Source of the DNA: an uncultured Clostridia bacterium
GTDB taxonomy: Bacteria > Bacillota > Clostridia > HGM11514
DNA: 64,000 nt
Direction of reading: 5' to 3'
NCBI GenBank assembly: GCA_934464705.1
Contig: CAKSKB010000017.1
Span: 5,578-69,577 of the forward strand
The notes under the pieces are model-generated. The model did no database searches, was not told the origin of the DNA, and worked only from the letters and a program-made list of their open reading frames with translations. Shown here in pieces: positions 61,187 through 64,000 of this stretch (positions are counted from its first letter, which is position 1; each line of letters opens with the position of its first letter). The position numbers were made by a program, and so were the translations under genes.

Positions 61187-61354
61187 CTAAATTTTATTTT
61201 CATCAACAAGCTTTTTAATATACCCTGCCATGCTTAATCCCTCTTTGGCAGCGATTGCTTTGAATTTTTCTTTATAACCTTTCGGCAGCCGCAGCGAGAA
61301 AAGGTCGTACTTGTCTTTGTTGTATTCTCGAATATATTTTTTTTGGTCGAACAT
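61187..61354 (-). CDS. ribbon-helix-helix DNA-binding protein
   Basis: A 55-residue protein starting at the ATG at 61354, six bases after AAGGAG; the open frame upstream lies in the neighbouring gene. After a basic N-terminus (MFDQKKYIREYNKDKYD) the strand LFSLRLPKGY and two helices (KEKFKAIAAKEGLS, MAGYIKKLVDEN) are the Arc/MetJ ribbon-helix-helix fold found in many clostridial prophages. Last gene before the att core; it probably represses its own operon. Confidence 0.82.
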   Translation of the reverse strand: MFDQKKYIREYNKDKYDLFSLRLPKGYKEKFKAIAAKEGLSMAGYIKKLVDENKI

Positions 61355-61364
61355 AGGCAGCTCC

Positions 61365-61694
61365 TTATTTTTCCAAATTGCCGCTGCTTGCAATAACTTC
61401 GCTGTCCTCGATGCTTTCGAGGTCGTCGGGATAAGCATAGTTTTCGCAAAGCTGGAAATACTCGAGATTGAATTTATCGCTGTTTCCAATTCTTGACAAC
61501 TCCGTTTTTTTAGAATTTAAGAAATCACGCGCTTCTGCTTCGGTCTTAAATTCTGCCTCTGTAAAATATTCCGGGGAGCCCAAAAGTGTTTCAAAACTAA
61601 TTATTCTGCTTTTGTAATTTTCAACTGCCTTTTCACTAACTTCAACCGTTGTGCCTTCAACCTGATAACCGCTGATTACATAATTCTTGTTCAT
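61365..61694 (-). CDS. prophage protein of unknown function
   Basis: A 109-residue soluble acidic protein with an AAAAGGAG site. It contains SRIISFETLLGSPEYFTEAEFKTEAEARDFLNSKKTELS in its centre (about residues 29-67), likely beta-alpha structure, and no recognised domain. Ten bases ahead of the ribbon-helix-helix gene, with which it shares a strong promoter: possibly an accessory (moron) pair. Confidence 0.7.
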   Translation of the reverse strand: MNKNYVISGYQVEGTTVEVSEKAVENYKSRIISFETLLGSPEYFTEAEFKTEAEARDFLNSKKTELSRIGNSDKFNLEYFQLCENYAYPDDLESIEDSEVIASSGNLEK

Positions 61695-61746
61695 AATATT
61701 TACTCCTTTTTTAGGCTTTTGATTGCCTTTTGTTTTTTACATTTTT

Positions 61747-61775
61747 ATTATAACACATATTCGAGCATATGTCAA
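61747..61775 (-). promoter_or_regulatory. perfect promoter with operator-like repeat in the spacer
   Basis: Minus strand TTGACA (61770-61775), 17 bp, TGt-TATAAT (61747-61752). The inverted repeat ACATAT-TCGAGC-ATATGT (61755-61772) fills the spacer and -35 box, as expected for a site where a repressor blocks polymerase. Confidence 0.85.
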
Positions 61776-61802
61776 GTGTTTTTTAAAAAAAATAAAAAAT
61801 TT

Positions 61803-61835
61803 TAAAAAAAATAATAGGGAGCGTTTTCAGCTCCC
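61803..61835 (-). terminator. terminator of the phage lysis genes
   Basis: Stem GGGAGC (61817-61822) / GCTCCC (61830-61835), loop 7; on the minus strand followed by TATTATTTTTTTT. It closes the late operon just ahead of the next promoter. Confidence 0.88.
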
Positions 61836-61839
61836 ATTC

Positions 61840-62589
61840 TCATTTCCCAAACACCCCTACTCTGTCTAAAATAACAAGAATCCTCATCATGAGGGTATTA
61901 AGGTTCAAGCCCTGTTCATTGCCGGCAAGAACGCCCTTGTCAACAAGCTTTTTAATTGTCGGCTTAGCCCAGTCGGGCATGTTGTCGTCAATGTAGTTAT
62001 AGATATAGGTATCTACTTTATCAAGCTTAGCCCTCATAGCCTTGATTTCTGCGTCCTGCTTTGAGATAATGCTCTTTAGCTCCTCATATTGCGTCATAGT
62101 TAAACCTCCGTTTATGCGTGCGCTCAGGTCACGCTTAAAATCACCAAAAGTCTTTCCGAACTTCTTGAAATAACCCGTGGGGTCGGTGTGGTCTGTTTCC
62201 TTCCACCGCCTTGATACTTCGTCATGCGTTGTGATGTCGCTGACCGAAAATCCGTATTTCCGCATAAGCTCCGCAAAAATTTCTATTGTGTTGTTCCACA
62301 CCTTTTCAAAATCCGCCTTGTTTGTAGCGTGGCACATCTCAATACCTATGTATTTATGATTTGCGGTGTACCCAGCATGCCATGCGACCTCGTCATAAGG
62401 TATCGTCTGAACATACCCGTTCCAGTCTACAAAGCCGTGAGCGGAAGCATTGCGGTCACCCGAATTAAAAAATTTGTATTCGTTTTCGGCGGTCGCTCCG
62501 GGTGTAGCGGTTTCATGGAGCACAATTCCTGTCGGTACAAGCAGTTCTTTACTTCTGTTTCTTGTCAGAATCATTTTCGTCTTTTTCAT
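61840..62589 (-). CDS. phage endolysin, N-acetylmuramoyl-L-alanine amidase
   Basis: A 249-residue lysin. Residues about 15-145 form an amidase-2 domain: zinc ligands in IVLHETATPG and later TTHDEVSRRW / DPTGYF, with YIGIEMCH between. The C-terminus (about 190-249) contains a coiled linker and a WAKPTIKKLVDKGVLAGNEQG repeat, probably for wall binding. The frame allows ATGs at 62601, 62589 and 62574; GGGGAG at 62602-62607 suits 62589 best. The start overlaps the holin gene. Confidence 0.92.
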   Translation of the reverse strand: MKKTKMILTRNRSKELLVPTGIVLHETATPGATAENEYKFFNSGDRNASAHGFVDWNGYVQTIPYDEVAWHAGYTANHKYIGIEMCHATNKADFEKVWNNTIEIFAELMRKYGFSVSDITTHDEVSRRWKETDHTDPTGYFKKFGKTFGDFKRDLSARINGGLTMTQYEELKSIISKQDAEIKAMRAKLDKVDTYIYNYIDDNMPDWAKPTIKKLVDKGVLAGNEQGLNLNTLMMRILVILDRVGVFGK

Positions 62590-63022
62590 CTTTTTCGTCA
62601 TCTCCCCTTTTTGAAAGAATGTCGATAGCCTTTACAATCGGCTCGGGAAAATTAATACCCATAAGTCCTGCGTTTTCTATAATCGATATACCCTCGTTTG
62701 CGATAAAAGCTATAATGCATGAGGTTTTGAGATAGTTTGCCCCGAGAGCGATGTCGAGCCGGTGAGCAACTAAGATTATGAGCCACGCAACACCTTTGCG
62801 GCAAAGTCCGCGCCATGCGGCAAGGCTGTCAATAGCGCCCTTTTTGCTCTTGTTGGACTTTTTGAAAATGCCCGCCACACAAAGCCCCATAGCAAAATCC
62901 ACAGCCATAAAGATTAAAAGTGTAGTCATGTCACCCGTCCACCCTCCGAAAACCTGTGCAATGGCGCTGCCGAAAATACCGATAAGCGCACATGCCGAAA
63001 TTTTGATTTCATTGAAATTCAT
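62549..63022 (-). CDS. phage holin (toxin secretion/phage lysis type)
   Basis: A 157-residue membrane protein with three to four hydrophobic segments (about 9-28, 32-53, 75-95, 102-120) and a charged DEKDEKDEND tail. WTGDMTTLLIFMAVDFAMGLCVAG and GISIIENAGLMGINFPEPI are hallmarks of the TcdE/holin family that opens the membrane for the endolysin. Its last codons overlap the endolysin start. Confidence 0.93.
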   Translation of the reverse strand: MNFNEIKISACALIGIFGSAIAQVFGGWTGDMTTLLIFMAVDFAMGLCVAGIFKKSNKSKKGAIDSLAAWRGLCRKGVAWLIILVAHRLDIALGANYLKTSCIIAFIANEGISIIENAGLMGINFPEPIVKAIDILSKRGDDEKDEKDENDSDKKQK

Positions 63023-63034
63023 ACTGTTTCCCTC

Positions 63035-63664
63035 CTACCATGTAATAATATTGTGTATCCGCCTGTTTTCCGATGTCTGTTTCATCCACGAATCGCTTTT
63101 TAATATGAAGCTTCCGCCGCCGTCAAGCTTGATTCCGTCACTTATGCCGAACACTTCGAGAAGGTACGGCATTAGATTGAAATTAACCTTTGCCGCAATG
63201 TAAATAAGCTTCTCACCCCGAACGCCTAAAAAGCCGTGCCAAGTGTCGTAAAGTTCGTTTCCGAAATACCCTTCACGCTTTATGTCCGAAAGCGAAACCT
63301 TGTAGCCGTTTCGGATAATTGGAATACCGCTTATCGCAAACTTGACCTCGCCCTCTTTGAAACCACACTTCTTAACAAAATGCGGCCTGTTGTTCCAGTC
63401 AACGGTTATAGTGGATAGGCTGTGCCCTGCGGTGTTGAGCCACGAACTTTGTGTGTCCGCAGAAGTAATCACTTCACCACCCGAAACAAGGTTACCGATT
63501 GGCAGTGTGCCGCCTCCGCCAAGCAGGGCGAAATACCCTGCGTTGGCAAAATTGGTCTTTGTAATACTCTTTTTCGGCTTGTCCTCAACGGATATTCCAA
63601 AAGCAGAGGGTAAAATAACCTGTGCGTGTACATCGTTTAATGAATATACCGTTTTACCGCTCAT
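63035..63664 (-). CDS. phosphodiester glycosidase (NAGPA)-like phage protein
   Basis: A 209-residue protein with the NAGPA fold: GYFALLGGGGTLPIGNLVSGGE near residues 42-63, repeated beta segments (FVKKCGFKEG, GWHGFLGVRGEKL-type) and the hallmark DGIKLDGGGSFILK near 176-190. Family members split phosphodiester-linked sugars; in clostridial phages the gene sits among tail and lysis genes, perhaps to act on wall polymers during entry or release. Confidence 0.8.
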   Translation of the reverse strand: MSGKTVYSLNDVHAQVILPSAFGISVEDKPKKSITKTNFANAGYFALLGGGGTLPIGNLVSGGEVITSADTQSSWLNTAGHSLSTITVDWNNRPHFVKKCGFKEGEVKFAISGIPIIRNGYKVSLSDIKREGYFGNELYDTWHGFLGVRGEKLIYIAAKVNFNLMPYLLEVFGISDGIKLDGGGSFILKSDSWMKQTSENRRIHNIITW

Positions 63665-63851
63665 AAAGTTCCCTCCGTTCGGGTTCGTTCTGCGTCTGAA
63701 TTTCTTTGTATTCAGCCTCGGTAATCTCGTGAAATTCGTCGGCGCTTCTGCCTTTTGCGAGGTATATCACTCTGCCGTAAATTTCGCCGTCGGTTAAAAT
63801 CTTGCCTTCGTCGGCTTTTATTACATTCACCGTAACTGTCTGAACTTCCAT
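63654..63851 (-). CDS. small phage tail-region protein
   Basis: A 65-residue acidic protein: MEVQTVTVNVIKADEG, GRVIYLAKGRSADEFHEITEAEYKEI. Short beta-rich proteins of this pattern commonly follow tail-fibre genes in clostridial phages. GGGGGTGAG precedes the ATG. Function unknown. Confidence 0.7.
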   Translation of the reverse strand: MEVQTVTVNVIKADEGKILTDGEIYGRVIYLAKGRSADEFHEITEAEYKEIQTQNEPERRELYER

Positions 63852-63863
63852 GCTCTCACCCCC

Positions 63864-64000
63864 CTAAACAATCGCAAATGTCCACGAATGCGCCGCAAAT
63901 TCCGCCGCTTTTGTGTCCCAGTCGCCGTATTTTTCATCGTATGCCGTCTTGGTGGCCGTCTTTACTGTGACCGTCCTCGCAGAATCCGAATCGGCGGTGT
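63864..64000 (-). CDS. phage tail protein, 3' end only
   Basis: An open minus-strand frame enters from the right edge and ends at TAG 63864-63866. The visible C-terminal 45 residues contain SARTVTVKTATKTAYDE, KYGDWDTKAAEFAAHSW and TFAIV. This is the end of a larger protein, probably a tail fibre or baseplate component by position. Start lies outside the window. Confidence 0.65.
   Translation of the reverse strand, partial: TADSDSARTVTVKTATKTAYDEKYGDWDTKAAEFAAHSWTFAIV

Larger units (their letters stand above)
61111..64000 (-). mobile_element. end of a prophage, continuing past the window
   Basis: From the tRNA-derived core rightward all genes are on the minus strand and of phage type: tail-end protein (partial), small tail-linked protein, phosphodiester glycosidase-like protein, holin, endolysin, then a small regulatory operon next to the att core. 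Late lysis genes next to one att site and an integrase at the other end is a usual prophage layout. The integrase and capsid genes would be to the right. Confidence 0.85.

Noticed and set aside
1..64000. CRISPR array, rRNA operon or insertion sequence
   Set aside because: No regularly spaced repeats, rRNA sequence or transposase coding region was seen on either strand.

Overview
The window reads as chromosome of an endospore-forming member of the Clostridia (Bacillota). It carries sporulation genes (ytfI/ytfJ pair, a DacF-type carboxypeptidase, a SpoVM-like micropeptide), Firmicutes-type promoters (TTGACA-17-TATAAT), strong AGGAGG ribosome binding sites, many TTG/GTG starts, rho-independent terminators and S-layer-homology (SLH) surface proteins. 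SLH and copper-amine-oxidase-like stalk modules on beta-helix proteins recall polysaccharide-degrading gut Clostridia; a genus cannot be named from sequence reading alone. No rRNA, CRISPR array, intact tRNA or insertion sequence was found.

Layout. 1-1.6 kb: scpB-ytfI-ytfJ (chromosome segregation/sporulation). 1.6-6.5 kb: a mannoside-use islet (AraC regulator, divergent ROK sugar kinase broken by a one-base shift in an A8 run, SIS isomerase, GH38 alpha-mannosidase), sitting between ytfJ and rluB. 6.6-7.7 kb: rluB and an acetyltransferase. 7.9-13.2 kb: a five-gene biotin-dependent Na+-pumping decarboxylase/transcarboxylase operon with two different carboxyltransferases and an OadG subunit carrying a leucine-rich ectodomain. 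13.2-19.4 kb: RpiR regulator, BaiN-type flavoprotein, GalU, AI-2E transporter, an unknown protein, two small transport/membrane proteins. 19.4-21.9 kb: secreted beta-helix protein. 22-37.3 kb: a long co-directional housekeeping run (yqhQ, prmC, mscL, rhomboid-like, glmS, manA, phosphoesterase, tagA, thyX, tmk, DUF2156, GNAT, DJ-1, 5-FCL, CPBP, mltG, trmR, U32 peptidase). 37.4-41.2 kb: envelope/sporulation genes ending in a micropeptide resembling SpoVM. 41.2-53.6 kb: mostly minus strand: GH2 glycosidase, Xer recombinase (+), hydroxyacid dehydrogenase, RNase H, M14 peptidase, mtaB, an HPr-like protein without the phosphorylatable His (+), DUF3006, ComEC-like hydrolase, comF, recD2. 53.7-60.3 kb: a 2169-residue SLH-anchored beta-helix surface protein.

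From 61.1 kb to the right edge lies the end of a prophage: a 23-bp tRNA 3'-end core (att site), a small regulator operon, endolysin, holin, a phosphodiester glycosidase-like protein and tail-end genes, all on the minus strand. A separate 5'-half tRNA remnant lies at 60.55 kb. The islet's mannosidase and ROK kinase would feed mannose-6-phosphate to ManA (26.9 kb); GlmS, GalU and TagA link hexose phosphates to cell-wall and teichoic-acid precursors; ThyX and the adjacent dTMP kinase make and activate dTMP; the two beta-helix proteins and the GH2 enzyme suggest capture and breakdown of plant or host glycans at the cell surface.
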